Assembly (NCBI GenBank): GCA_036226585.1
Contig: CP108997.1
Coordinates: 7,237,836 to 7,301,835 of the forward strand
Reading direction: 5' to 3'
Length of the DNA: 64,000 bases
Origin: Streptomyces sp. NBC_00708
GTDB taxonomy: Bacteria > Actinomycetota > Actinomycetes > Streptomycetales > Streptomycetaceae
Positions 8,087 through 16,890 of this stretch are shown here, in pieces (the stretch's first letter is position 1; the number at the start of each line of letters is the position of its first letter). Position numbers and translations under genes: made by a program. A model generated the notes under the pieces. The model saw nothing but the letters and a program-made list of their open reading frames with translations, ran no database searches and had not been told where the DNA came from.

Positions 8087-9840
8087 CCACGCCCTCGTCC
8101 CTCCCCGTCGCCGAGCCGTCCCGGATACGACGCGCAGCCCTCCGGCTGGTCCGGCTCGACGGGCGGACCTTCGCCGTCATGCTCGGTCTTAACGCCCTCG
8201 CCGCCGCTGCCGGACTCGTCGGCCCGTGGCTGCTCGGCCGCATCATCGATGAAGTCAGGGCTGGAGCCCCGGTGGCCTCCGTGGACCGCCTCGCATGCGC
8301 CATCCTGGCCTTCGCGCTGGTGCAGCTCGTCCTGGTGCGTTACGCGAGTTACGTCGGCCACCGCTTCGGCGAGCGGGCCCTGGCCCGCATCCGCGAACAG
8401 TTCACCGACCGGGCGCTCGCCCTGCCCGCCGCTGTGATCGAACGGGCCGGCACCGGCGACCTGATGACCCGTGGCACCACCGATGTCGCTGCGGTCGGCT
8501 ACACGCTGCGCAGCGCCGGGCCGGAGATCCTCGTCGCCGGGGTCCAGGCGCTGTTCATCCTCGGCGCGGTCTTCCTGGTGGACCCGCTGCTCGGAGCGTG
8601 CGGGGTGGTGGGCCTGTTCGGCATCTGGATCGCCTCCCGCTGGTACCTGCGCCGGGCGCTCACCGCGTACCTCGCCGAAGGGGCCGCCCACTCGGCGCTC
8701 GCGGAACAGCTCGCGGCCACCGCGACCGGCGCTCGCACCATCGAATCCCTCGGCCTCCAGCAGCAGCGCATCACCGCGTGCCAGGAACAGATCGAGGCGT
8801 GCCGGGCCACCCGGAAGCGGACCCTGTTCCTGCGCAGTGTGCTCTTCCCGGCGATCGACATCTCCTACGTCGTTCCCGTCGCCGGTGTCCTGCTCATCGG
8901 CGGCCTGCTGCACAGCCACGGTGCGATGAGCCTGGGGGCTGTGGTCGCCTCGGCCCTGTACCTGCGTCAGCTCTCCCAGCCCTTGGACGTCATCCTCCAG
9001 CAGATGGAACAACTGCAGAGCAGCAGCGCATCCTTCGCCAGGGTCGAAGGGCTCGGCCTGGCCCCGCAGACACCGGCGGCGGCCGCCCGCAACCCGTCCG
9101 ACGACCGGATCGAGGTGACTGGGGCGCGCTACGCGTACGACGGCGGGAGCGACGTTCTGCACGGCGTCGACCTGACCGTCCGGCCCGGCGAACGCCTGGT
9201 GGTCGTCGGACCGTCCGGTGCGGGCAAGACCACCCTGGGCAGGCTGTTGGCGGGTGTGGAGACGCCCCGCTCGGGCTCGGTGACGGTGGGCGGCATACCG
9301 GTCGCCGACCTGGGTCCCACTCAACTGCGCAAGCACGTTGTCCTCGTCACTCAGGAGCACCATGTCTTCCTGGGCACGCTCCGCGACAACCTGCAGATCG
9401 CCTCCGCCCACGCCACTGACGCCGAACTGTGGGCGGCACTCACCGGCGTCGGCGCGGACTGGGCGCGTGAACTCCCCGACGGCCTCGACACCGACCTGGG
9501 CCCGGACGGCCACCGCCCGGATGGCGCGCAGTCCCAGCAACTCGCTCTGGCACGCGTGGTACTGGCCGACCCGCACACCCTGATACTCGACGAGGCCACC
9601 GCCCTCCTGGACCCGCAGACCGCCCGCCACACGGAACGGGCCCTGGCCGCCGTCCTGCGGGGCCGGACCGTCATCGCCATCGCCCATCGTCTGCATACGG
9701 CCCACGACGCCGACCGGGTCGCCGTGATGGAGGCCGGCCGTCTCACCGAACTCGGCACCCACGACGACCTGGTCGCGGCCGACGGTGCCTATGCCGCCCT
9801 CTGGCACTCCTGGCACGGCGAGCGGCCTACCACTCGGTGA
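8083..9840 (+). CDS. ABC exporter half-transporter with degenerate signature motif
   Basis: A 585-residue partner of the preceding gene, translationally coupled to it. The exporter domain spans about residues 15-320. The nucleotide-binding domain has a good Walker A (GPSGAGKTT, about 377-385), Q-loop (VTQEHH), Walker B with catalytic Glu (LILDEATALLD) and H-loop (IAHRLHT), but the signature position reads PDGAQSQ instead of LSGGQ. In a heterodimer, its Walker A/B would face the partner's LSGGQ, giving one working ATP site and one dead site. This is the classic asymmetric exporter arrangement in an extreme form. Confidence 0.9.
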   Translation: MTTPSSLPVAEPSRIRRAALRLVRLDGRTFAVMLGLNALAAAAGLVGPWLLGRIIDEVRAGAPVASVDRLACAILAFALVQLVLVRYASYVGHRFGERALARIREQFTDRALALPAAVIERAGTGDLMTRGTTDVAAVGYTLRSAGPEILVAGVQALFILGAVFLVDPLLGACGVVGLFGIWIASRWYLRRALTAYLAEGAAHSALAEQLAATATGARTIESLGLQQQRITACQEQIEACRATRKRTLFLRSVLFPAIDISYVVPVAGVLLIGGLLHSHGAMSLGAVVASALYLRQLSQPLDVILQQMEQLQSSSASFARVEGLGLAPQTPAAAARNPSDDRIEVTGARYAYDGGSDVLHGVDLTVRPGERLVVVGPSGAGKTTLGRLLAGVETPRSGSVTVGGIPVADLGPTQLRKHVVLVTQEHHVFLGTLRDNLQIASAHATDAELWAALTGVGADWARELPDGLDTDLGPDGHRPDGAQSQQLALARVVLADPHTLILDEATALLDPQTARHTERALAAVLRGRTVIAIAHRLHTAHDADRVAVMEAGRLTELGTHDDLVAADGAYAALWHSWHGERPTTR

Positions 9841-9854
9841 GACGGCCCTGCCAA

Positions 9855-9867
9855 CCCCCGCAGGGGG
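9855..9867 (+). terminator. Short hairpin after the ABC operon
   Basis: CCCCC-GCA-GGGGG, 15 bases after the stop. It is a weak terminator candidate. Confidence 0.3.
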
Positions 9868-9918
9868 CGGTCCGGATCTGACAGGGCGTGGCTGTCGACC
9901 TGGACGTTCACCAGAGCA

Positions 9919-9947
9919 TTGACGTGTCCCTGACTGGGCGATACGCT
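9919..9947 (+). promoter_or_regulatory. Promoter of the GH64 gene
   Basis: TTGACG (9919-9924), 17-base spacer, TACGCT (9942-9947) fits the principal-sigma consensus. The LacI-type palindrome begins 12 bases after the -10 box, over the expected transcription start. Confidence 0.6.
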
Positions 9948-9959
9948 CCAGAAACCGAG

Positions 9960-9977
9960 TCTGAGAGCGCTCTCAGA
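9960..9977. promoter_or_regulatory. LacI/CebR-type operator
   Basis: TCTGAGAGCGCTCTCAGA is a perfect 18-base palindrome centred on GAGCGCTC, the core bound by Streptomyces LacI-family regulators of oligosaccharide use such as CebR. It sits between the -10 box and the GH64 start, so a repressor would block initiation until an oligosaccharide inducer appears. The regulator gene is not in the window. Confidence 0.75.
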
Positions 9978-10040
9978 GTCGTTCAGGGCATCTCGCACCG
10001 GCTACCTCCACAGCACGGCCTTCCGGATGAGGAGTAGAGC

Positions 10041-11276
10041 ATGTCTGCCAACCTTCCTTCCGCTCCCCGTACGCGCAGGGCCCGCCGCCCCAGGGCAGCA
10101 GCCCTGGTCGCCGCGCTCGCACTGGCCGGCGGATGTCTCGTCGCTACCCAGGTCACCGCCGCCACCGAGGCCGCGGCCGTCCCCGCGACCATCCCGCTCA
10201 CGCTCACCAACAACTCCGGGCGCGGCGAGCAGGTGCACGTCTACGTCATCGGCACCGAACTCTCGTCCGGGCGCCAGGGCTGGGCCGACGCGAACGGCAC
10301 CTTCCATCCGTGGCCCGCCGGTGGCAACCCTCCGACGCCCGCTCCCGACGCGTCCATCGCGGGCCCGGCCAACGGGCAGTCGAAGACGATCCGGATGCCG
10401 AAGTTCTCCGGCCGGGTCTACTTCTCCTACGGGCAGAAGCTGGTCTTCAAGCTCACCACCGGCGGTCTGGTGCAGCCCGCGGTGCAGAACCCGAGCGACC
10501 CGAACGCGAACATCCTCTTCAACTGGACCGAGTACACGCTCAACGACGCGGGTCTGTGGATCAACAGCACCCAGGTCGACATGTTCTCCGCTCCTTACGC
10601 GGTCGGCGTGAAGCGCCCGAACGGCACCACCCTGAGCACCGGCCACCTGAAGCCCGGTGGCTACAAGGCGTTCTTCGACTCCCTGCGCAGCCAGTCGGGC
10701 GGCTGGGGCGGGCTCATCAGGACCCGCTCCGACGGGACGATCCTGCGGGCGCTCGCCCCCGGCCACGGCATCGAGGCCGGGGCGCTGCCGGCCTCCGTCA
10801 TGAACGACTACGTCAACCGGGTCTGGAGCAAGTACGCCTCGCAGACGCTGACCGTCCAGCCGTTCGCGGACCAGCCGAACACGAAGTACTTCGGACGGGT
10901 CCAGGGCAACACCATGAACTTCACCAACAGTTCGGGAGCGGTCGTCACCAGCTTCCAGAAGCCCGACTCGGACAGCATCTTCGGCTGCTACAAGCTCCTC
11001 GACGCACCCAACGACCTGGTCCGGGGGCCCATCTCCCGTACCCTGTGCGCCGGTTACAACCGGTCGACGCTGCTGAGCAACCCCAACCAGCCCGACGCGA
11101 ACGACGCGAACTTCTACAAGGACGCGGTCACCAATCACTACTCCGCCAAGATCCACGCCCAGATGGCCGACGGCAAGGCCTACGGCTTCGCCTTCGACGA
11201 CGTGGGCGCCCACGAATCGCTCGTGCACGACGGCGACCCGCAACAGGCGTACATCACGCTGGACCCGTTCAACTAG
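10041..11276 (+). CDS. Secreted GH64 beta-1,3-glucanase
   Basis: A 411-residue exported protein. A signal peptide (about 1-45) has an Arg-rich start (RTRRARRPR), a hydrophobic stretch and a likely cut near ATEAAA. The remainder matches laminaripentaose-producing beta-1,3-glucanases (GH64), a thaumatin-like fold: IPLTLTNNSG, YSYGQKL-like FSYGQKLVF, MFSAPYAVG, GYNRSTLL, and FAFDDVGAHES near the end. No extra carbohydrate-binding module is present. It would degrade fungal or algal beta-1,3-glucan outside the cell. GAGGAG precedes the ATG. Control is probably by the palindrome at 9960, coupling expression to oligosaccharide availability. Confidence 0.88.
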   Translation: MSANLPSAPRTRRARRPRAAALVAALALAGGCLVATQVTAATEAAAVPATIPLTLTNNSGRGEQVHVYVIGTELSSGRQGWADANGTFHPWPAGGNPPTPAPDASIAGPANGQSKTIRMPKFSGRVYFSYGQKLVFKLTTGGLVQPAVQNPSDPNANILFNWTEYTLNDAGLWINSTQVDMFSAPYAVGVKRPNGTTLSTGHLKPGGYKAFFDSLRSQSGGWGGLIRTRSDGTILRALAPGHGIEAGALPASVMNDYVNRVWSKYASQTLTVQPFADQPNTKYFGRVQGNTMNFTNSSGAVVTSFQKPDSDSIFGCYKLLDAPNDLVRGPISRTLCAGYNRSTLLSNPNQPDANDANFYKDAVTNHYSAKIHAQMADGKAYGFAFDDVGAHESLVHDGDPQQAYITLDPFN

Positions 11277-11717
11277 ACGTTGTCCGCGGACGGGCCCGCC
11301 GCAACCTGGGCTGCCGGTCTGGCGGCCGTGTCGATCAGCGGCAGCCGGGTGGAATCCTGCGGCGGCCTGCCCTGCGTACCGCCACGGGCCCGGCCGGGTG
11401 CGCGCTGTGCAACGACCGCGCACCGCTTGCCGCACCCCGCCCCCGCTGCGGTTCCGTTCCGGTATTGCTCAGGGCAGTCAGTACGTGACCCAACTTGTTC
11501 GGCATCACGGCGATGAGAACAGCACCCTGGGGGAGAGGTGCATTCAACGCTCTGTCCCCGACCGGCGATGAGGGCCACCGTATGCTCCCTGGCCGGCTCC
11601 GAACTCCCGGCGCCGAGCCCTGCCTCGGCCGGTACGCCTTCCTCCGCCGTCTGCTCGGCACCAGGCTCGACGCTGCCCACGACATCCTGAACACCGACGC
11701 CCCTCGCCTCGACACCC

Positions 11718-11792
11718 ATCGTCAAGGCCTTGCACACCCTCCTGGACGGCGGCTGCACCGGGCCCGAGACCGTCATCCACGGCGACCTCTGG
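11718..11792 (+). pseudogene. Aminoglycoside-phosphotransferase-like scrap
   Basis: One frame reads IVKALHTLLDGGC then ETVIHGDLW. HGDLW is the hallmark of the APH/fructosamine-kinase catalytic loop. No further domain can be followed in either direction, and the rest of 11277-11891 holds no recognisable gene. Confidence 0.25.
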
Positions 11793-11891
11793 CGAAGGCA
11801 ACAGCGCAGGACTTCTTGGGCCGGTGCGTTGGAGTGCGCCTCCTGCTCCGAAGGGGGGATCCGGGTGCCGGTCGGTGCGAGGAGCCGGTGC

Positions 11892-12380
11892 TCAGCGGGG
11901 TCCGAGTCCTGTTTGTCCATCGAGGAGTTCGCGGACGATGTCCAGATGGCCGGCGTGCCGTGCGGTCTCCTCGACAACGTGCAGGATGATCCCGCGCAGG
12001 TCGAAGAGTTCGTCCCCGAGAGGTTCTGGGTGCCGGCCCTGCGGGGGCGCTGACAACGGCGTCCGGGCGATCACAGCATCGGAACGGCGGCACTGGGCGT
12101 CGTAGAAGGCGAAAACGACCTCCGGCTCTCGCGGGGTCGTCAGCGGGGCATGGTCATCCGGCCACGGCAGCGGTTCGGCCGCTCCGGTGACGACCTCCTG
12201 GAACCAGTGCCGCTCCGCGTGCCCCAGATGCTCTATGAGCCCCAGAGGCGTCCAACCCGAAGGCAACACCGGCGTGGTCAGCGCCTGCCTGTCGAGCCCG
12301 TCGACAATCGCCACAACGCTGGCCCGCTGCGCCGCGAGGAACGCCGACAGCGTCTTCTTCTCCTTGCTCTCTGTGTCCAT
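11892..12380 (-). CDS. DinB-family (mycothiol transferase-like) protein
   Basis: A 162-residue four-helix DinB/DUF664 protein. It carries the usual elements: a first helix ending VDGLDRQAL, PSGWTPLGLIEHLGHAERHWF with the first metal-ligand histidine, and LRGIILHVVEETARHAGHLDIVRELLDG with the other two. Many actinobacterial members are metal-dependent mycothiol S-transferases used in detoxification; the exact substrate is unknown. ATG at 12380 begins MDTESKEKKTL directly before the first helix; upstream in-frame sequence is low-complexity. No strong ribosome site is visible. Confidence 0.85.
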   Translation of the reverse strand: MDTESKEKKTLSAFLAAQRASVVAIVDGLDRQALTTPVLPSGWTPLGLIEHLGHAERHWFQEVVTGAAEPLPWPDDHAPLTTPREPEVVFAFYDAQCRRSDAVIARTPLSAPPQGRHPEPLGDELFDLRGIILHVVEETARHAGHLDIVRELLDGQTGLGPR

Positions 12381-12671
12381 GCGCGCATCGTGCCAGGAGC
12401 CACTGACAAGCCCGCCACTGATGTGCCCACTGCGTGACGGCTGTGTGCCACCGTCACCCGTTGATGGCACCGACGACGAGAGAGGTTGCCTCCTGGTGGT
12501 CCACGAGCTCGTCGTAGCGGATGGCGACCGCACCGATTCCGCAAGCGCTGAAGCCGACCTCACCGGTTCGGGCAATCGGGCTCACCCCGGCGGGTGCTGT
12601 CGCAGGCTCAAGGCCGCCGTTTCGCTGATCCTCGACCTGCTGCCACCGGTGGTCGTCGGAGGCCGCCCCGG

Positions 12672-13523
12672 TCACGCCGTAGTCGTGCACTCACCGGCCA
12701 GGAACGGATTCAACAGCTCCAGCAGGGCGTGTGGCCGATGCAACGGGATGATGTGGCCGCAGTCCTCGATGACGTGCCCGGTCAGGTCGTCGGTGACAGG
12801 GCGGAGCTGGCGTTCCAGCGCGGTACCGACGGGCTGGGCGCCCACTGCCATGGTCGGCACGGTCAGACGGGTGGTGGCGACGCCCTGCGCGATCTGCCGT
12901 GCGCTTTCGGGCAGAGCCCGGTAGTACGAGAACGCGCGGCTCAACGCACCGGGGCCCGTGTACGCCCGGACAAAGGCGTCCCTGATGGCGGAAGGCACTC
13001 CGTAGCCGAGCGTGCCAGTGCGCAGGAACCAGTCGATGTAGGTGGCCTCGTGGCCTTCCAGCACGGTCTCGGCGAGGCGAGGTTCGGCAGTGTGGAAGCC
13101 GAACCACCAGGGTGGCCCGTCGGCCAGGAAGTCCTCGGCGCCGGGCAGCCCGCCCAGTACGGATTCCATGACGACGAGGCGCCGGACGGCATCGGGGTGA
13201 CGGAGGGCGAGGAGGAAGGCCGCCGGTGTCCCCGCGTCGATGCCCACCACTGATGCGGAGCTCTCGCCGAGCTCGGTGAGAAGGGCTGCAGCGTCCTCGG
13301 CGAGGCCGGCGGCATCGTATCCGGACGTGGCCGGGCTGCTGGCGCCGAAGCCGCGCAAGTCCGGAGCGATGACGCGGTAGCGGCCGGACAGGCCGGCCAT
13401 GATGTCCGTCCACAGCTCCCAGGTATGGGGGAAGCCGTGCAACAGCAGGACGGCCGGACCGGAGCCGTCGATGGCGACGTTGAGCTCGGTCCCGTTCACG
13501 GCGACTCGTCGCAGTACGGGCAT
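12672..13523 (-). CDS. Alpha/beta hydrolase, epoxide hydrolase-like
   Basis: A 283-residue hydrolase. HGFPHTW supplies the oxyanion hole, the nucleophile elbow VVGIDAGTP places aspartate D96 at the active site, and EDCGHIIPLHRP holds the catalytic histidine. The Asp nucleophile points to epoxide hydrolase or dehalogenase chemistry rather than esterase. ATG 13523 follows GGGAG. It is divergent from an HxlR regulator 102 bases away; the gap has a small palindrome GTGAC-AGG-GTCAC (13553-13565), a candidate site. Confidence 0.87.
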   Translation of the reverse strand: MPVLRRVAVNGTELNVAIDGSGPAVLLLHGFPHTWELWTDIMAGLSGRYRVIAPDLRGFGASSPATSGYDAAGLAEDAAALLTELGESSASVVGIDAGTPAAFLLALRHPDAVRRLVVMESVLGGLPGAEDFLADGPPWWFGFHTAEPRLAETVLEGHEATYIDWFLRTGTLGYGVPSAIRDAFVRAYTGPGALSRAFSYYRALPESARQIAQGVATTRLTVPTMAVGAQPVGTALERQLRPVTDDLTGHVIEDCGHIIPLHRPHALLELLNPFLAGECTTTA

Positions 13524-13625
13524 GGAGGTGACTCCCAGGAAGGTGAGGAATAGTGACAGGGTCACCGTAGGAAACTAGCCTGGTCCTTCCAAGACGGCAC
13601 TTTCCCCTCAGGTGGTGAGCTCCCG

Positions 13626-14054
13626 GTGACCACTCCCACGCCCGGCGAACCCGGCCGGCGGCCAGGTGCGCGCGGTGACCTTCTGGACCCGCTCTGTCCG
13701 ACGCGCCAGCTGCTCGACCGGGTCGGCACCAAGTGGACGTCGATGGTGGTGAAAATCCTGGCCGAGGCGCATCCCGGCGAAGTCCGGTTCGCGGAACTCC
13801 GACGCCGCGTCCCGGGCATCTCTCAGAAGATGCTGTCCGTCACGCTCCAGAGCCTGACCCGCGACGGCCTGGTCTCGCGCCGCGTCGAACCCACGGTGCC
13901 GCCGGCCGTCCACTACCGGCTCACCGGCCTGGGTCTGTCCCTCGAAGGTCCCCTTTCCGCCCTCCGGGACTGGGCCGAGACACACATGCCGGAGATCGAC
14001 CGCAACAACCGGATCATCGAGGGCCGGTCAGCGGAACAGGAAGAGCTCCAGTGA
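13626..14054 (+). CDS. HxlR-family transcriptional regulator
   Basis: A 142-residue winged-helix protein of the HxlR/MarR-like group: CPTRQLLDRVGTKWTSMVV near the start (the family's C-P-x8-GxKW motif), FAELRRRVPGISQKMLSVTL recognition helix region and the wing DGLVSRRVEP. Such proteins often sense electrophiles through the N-terminal cysteine (C25 here). The GTG start at 13626 places this cysteine motif at its usual distance. It probably regulates the divergent hydrolase. Confidence 0.9.
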   Translation: MTTPTPGEPGRRPGARGDLLDPLCPTRQLLDRVGTKWTSMVVKILAEAHPGEVRFAELRRRVPGISQKMLSVTLQSLTRDGLVSRRVEPTVPPAVHYRLTGLGLSLEGPLSALRDWAETHMPEIDRNNRIIEGRSAEQEELQ

Positions 14055-14197
14055 CCTGAGTCGCAGGTTCGTCGGCAGTTGGCGGCGACTTCGTCGAGGA
14101 TCTCCTCGGCGCTCTTCGGTCACAAGAAGGCGAGGCAGCCGTGCTTGCCCGGCCCGCCTCGCTCCTGGTTCGCGAGGAGGGCGGACCGCGGACGGAC

Positions 14198-15031
14198 TCA
14201 GCCGCGCTGCCGCGATGCGGCGGCGATCAGGAGGGTGACGTGCTCGCGGTGGTCGTCGTTCCGGCGGGCGATGACGATCCGGCTCGGCCCCGCGTCGGGA
14301 ACGGGGATGCATTCAATGCCCGGCGCCACGGGTGTGACGAGTGAGCGAGGCAGGACCGCGACGACACGGCCGATCCTCACCAGAGCGATGAGTTCGCCGG
14401 CATCAGAGATCTCCGGACCGCTCCCGCCGCCGGGGACACCCGCCCACCGCGGGAAGACCTCATTGCTGAGGTCGCCCAAGGAGATACTGTCGCGCCCGGC
14501 GAGCCGGTGGCTTTCGGGGAGGACGGCCACCCGGTCCTCGACGTGGAGCGTCTCGGTGGCCAGTCCGCCGAGGTCATCGAACGGGACGTAGAGAAGGCCC
14601 GCGTCGGCGCGTCCGTCGCGCAGATGATCGGTGCGGTCAGTGGCACCGCTGAAGAGGATGTCGACCCGCCGGGCACCGGGCTGCTCCGCGTAGGCGGCGA
14701 GGATCCCGGAGAGCAGGTTCGCGTCCCCTCCGGGTTTGATCACGAATCTGAGCGGTGCGTCGTCGGCGGCGCGTTGAGTGTTCCGCACGGCGACCGTCAT
14801 CGCGTTCAGCGCATGCCGCCCGTGCTCCAGCAGGGCCGCGCCTGCAGGCGTCAGTACGACGCTGCGGCTGGTGCGGTCGAAGAGCGTGACGCGCAGCCGG
14901 GACTCGATGCGCTTGATGCTCTTCGACAGGGCGGGCTGCGCGACGGCGAGCCTGCCGGCGGCGCGACCGAAGTGCAGCTCCTCGGCGACAGTGACGAAGT
15001 ACCGCAGCTCCCTGACCTCCAGCAGATCCAT
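14198..15031 (-). CDS. LysR-family transcriptional regulator
   Basis: A 277-residue LysR protein, slightly short for the family. HTH: LRYFVTVAEELHFGRAAGRL then VAQPALSKSIKRIESRL. The ligand-binding domain (about 90-270) is complete to LITLLIAAASRQ-like end. It is divergent from a small Dabb-like gene; in between, GGTTATCGAATAGCC (15039-15053) is a near-palindrome of the T-N11-A type. The 142 bases after its stop, up to the HxlR gene, hold no recognisable gene. Confidence 0.9.
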   Translation of the reverse strand: MDLLEVRELRYFVTVAEELHFGRAAGRLAVAQPALSKSIKRIESRLRVTLFDRTSRSVVLTPAGAALLEHGRHALNAMTVAVRNTQRAADDAPLRFVIKPGGDANLLSGILAAYAEQPGARRVDILFSGATDRTDHLRDGRADAGLLYVPFDDLGGLATETLHVEDRVAVLPESHRLAGRDSISLGDLSNEVFPRWAGVPGGGSGPEISDAGELIALVRIGRVVAVLPRSLVTPVAPGIECIPVPDAGPSRIVIARRNDDHREHVTLLIAAASRQRG

Positions 15032-15102
15032 TCCTTCAGGTTATCGAATAGCCGCGGAAGAGGTCTTGGACGCGGCCGGGTAGCCGGTGGTCATATGGAT
15101 GC

Positions 15103-15420
15103 ATGATCCAACACACCCTGTTCGTTCAGTTCACCGAACCGATTCCCGAAGCTGACCTGAACCAGTACCTCGCGGACCTGGAACACGCCGCGAAGAGCAC
15201 CGGCGTGCTCCAGACGTTCGCCGCACAGCGTCACATCCCCATCCCCGGCGAGGAGCAGATCCCGGCCTTCATCGCCACCGCCGTCGTCCAGCTCGGCGTC
15301 GCCGACGTGGAGGCACTGGGCACTCTGTTCGCCGCGCCGCTGGTCGGCGATGTCTTCGACACCTGGCGCACCCGCTATCCGTTCAAGGCGGCGTGGGCGA
15401 ACCACGAGGCGCTGGCCTGA
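15103..15420 (+). CDS. Small Dabb-like (stress-responsive barrel) protein
   Basis: A 105-residue protein beginning MIQHTLFVQFTEP and ending WRTRYPFKAAWANHEALA. The length, beta-alpha-beta pattern and HTLFVQF opening fit the dimeric alpha/beta-barrel (Dabb) superfamily. Function unknown; some relatives cyclise polyketides or bind aromatic ligands. It is divergent from the LysR gene, the likely regulator. Confidence 0.7.
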   Translation: MIQHTLFVQFTEPIPEADLNQYLADLEHAAKSTGVLQTFAAQRHIPIPGEEQIPAFIATAVVQLGVADVEALGTLFAAPLVGDVFDTWRTRYPFKAAWANHEALA

Positions 15421-15424
15421 GCGA

Positions 15425-15525
15425 CTTCACGGCAGGGTCGGCCTGGTCACTGGGGAGGACAGCGGGATCGGACGGACCATCGCGTCCGGTCTGGCCCGCC
15501 GTAACGCGGCGGCAGCTGCCCGCGA
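15425..15525 (+). pseudogene. Short-chain dehydrogenase N-terminal scrap
   Basis: Five bases after the Dabb-like stop, one frame reads LHGRVGLVTGEDSGIGRTI then ASGLARRNAAAAAR: the cofactor-binding opening of an SDR (TGxxxGIG). The frame then loses all SDR features, just before an 11-base inverted repeat at 15580. A 3' deletion, possibly IS-mediated, is likely. The remaining sequence to 15936 has no recognisable gene. Confidence 0.6.
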
Positions 15526-15579
15526 CCAGGCGGAACGTGGATGGCACGAACAGATCTGCTGCGATGACGCGATACGTCT

Positions 15580-15615
15580 AGGGCCTGTCCCGCGAAGATC
15601 CGCCGGACAGGCCCT
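15580..15615. repeat. Inverted repeat with 11-base arms
   Basis: AGGGCCTGTCC (15580-15590) and GGACAGGCCCT (15605-15615) are perfect arms around 14 bases. It may be a terminator or a relic of insertion-sequence ends; GGGCCTGTCC-type ends are common in Streptomyces IS elements. It sits where the SDR fragment loses homology. Confidence 0.5.
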
Positions 15616-15936
15616 GGCGCGCCTATCCGTCCTCCGGTCACGGGGCGGACGAACACACTCGGCCGAGCACCGTCGCGGCAGTGGAAGCCGGCGCCGGCGA
15701 CCTCAACGAGGGATCGCCATCACGGTACGCAGGCAGCGTTCGCGTGCATGGAAACCGTCGGCACGGTCCTGCTCATCCAACTCCGCCGGTTCCGCCGGGG
15801 TCGGAGAACGGCCGGGAACCGGACAGAGGCCGCGACCGATTCCGCTCATGGGCCCGACCGGCCGCACTCGGGAACCCTTCAGGACCGGCCCGTCCAACCA
15901 AAGTCAGTGGGCACACCCAGCCGGCCCGGCTCCGCG

Positions 15937-16569
15937 TCACGCGCGGTTGACCGGTGCGTGCACCCCGTCCCGGCCGCGCCGCTCCCGCCACCAGTGCCAC
16001 GCCGTATGCCCCACGAGCCACGCGCCGGCCACACAGGCGGCGGCGCGGCTCGCCGCCCAGGTGAAGCCGAGCACGGGATGCTGCGCGTCCGCTTCCGCGT
16101 GGAGGCGTTGGTTCGTCTCGATGTAGGCGGTGAGCGGCACGAGGAGCCGGAAGAGCAGGCCGCCGATGCCGGGTGTCCGGGCCAGGTTGCCCACGAGCCC
16201 CACCGGGGCCCCGAAAATCAGTGCCACCGTCCCCCACAGGAGGATCTGCGGCGAGATCCCGACCTCGGCGGAAGGGCCGGCCCCGACCCCGGCCGGGATT
16301 GCGGGGTACAACTGCTTGAACAGGTAGTACGTGACCACGCCGACGACCAGCCCGAGGGCGGCCAGCAGCGCCGACTCGATTCTGGAACGACGGAAGTAGC
16401 CCACCAGGAACGCGTAGCCGACCCACGGCCAGCCCCCGGAGAAGAGCACGTTCACGGCCTCGCAGACGGAGTTGTCCAACCTTCCGGCGACGGGCCCCGC
16501 CAGGCCGAGTAAGTGACCAGCGCCTATGCACGCGGTGGCCGATGCGACACGATCGCGCGAAGAGCGCAT
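15937..16569 (-). CDS. Multi-pass membrane protein, unknown function
   Basis: A 210-residue protein with about five hydrophobic helices (ATACIGAGHLLGLAGPVAG, WPWVGYAFLVGYF, ALLAALGLVVGVVTYYLF, ILLWGTVALIFGAPVGLVG, and AACVAGAWLVGHTAW). It resembles the conserved DUF6518-type family of actinobacterial membrane proteins, which I assign only tentatively. ATG 16569 follows AAAGGGA. No neighbour suggests a job. Confidence 0.7.
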   Translation of the reverse strand: MRSSRDRVASATACIGAGHLLGLAGPVAGRLDNSVCEAVNVLFSGGWPWVGYAFLVGYFRRSRIESALLAALGLVVGVVTYYLFKQLYPAIPAGVGAGPSAEVGISPQILLWGTVALIFGAPVGLVGNLARTPGIGGLLFRLLVPLTAYIETNQRLHAEADAQHPVLGFTWAASRAAACVAGAWLVGHTAWHWWRERRGRDGVHAPVNRA

Positions 16570-16890
16570 GGATGCAGTCCCTTTGGTAGTCTCCCGGACC
16601 CACCGGCCCCGGGACACATCCTCCTGGAACACCAGACGCGCATGTGTCCGCTGTCATCGAGTACAGGCGTTTGACGGCGAACCCAGTTGCTTCGGCTTCC
16701 TTGCCAGTGAGCCCGGTCGCACGGACGAGTCGTCCTCTGGCGACCCGTCATCCATGAGGCGGAGCGTTCGGATTCGTGCTCGCCCGCCCGGCGGACGTTG
16801 TTCGGTCTGCGGAGCGATCCTGAGCGGCCGTGCCTGCTGCGAGTCTCGAAGCGGATGGGCCGGTGCGGCCCGTGAACGTGAGGAGTGCGG
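16570..16890. other. Gene-free stretch between divergent membrane-protein genes
   Basis: About 320 bases. I see no coding signature, clear promoter or repeat. It must hold the promoters of both flanking genes. Confidence 0.5.

Noticed and set aside
7984..9816. 610-codon open frame opposite the second ABC gene
   Set aside because: Its composition (Gly/Arg/Gln-rich, no domain) is that of a codon-bias shadow; the ABC gene on the other strand is certain.
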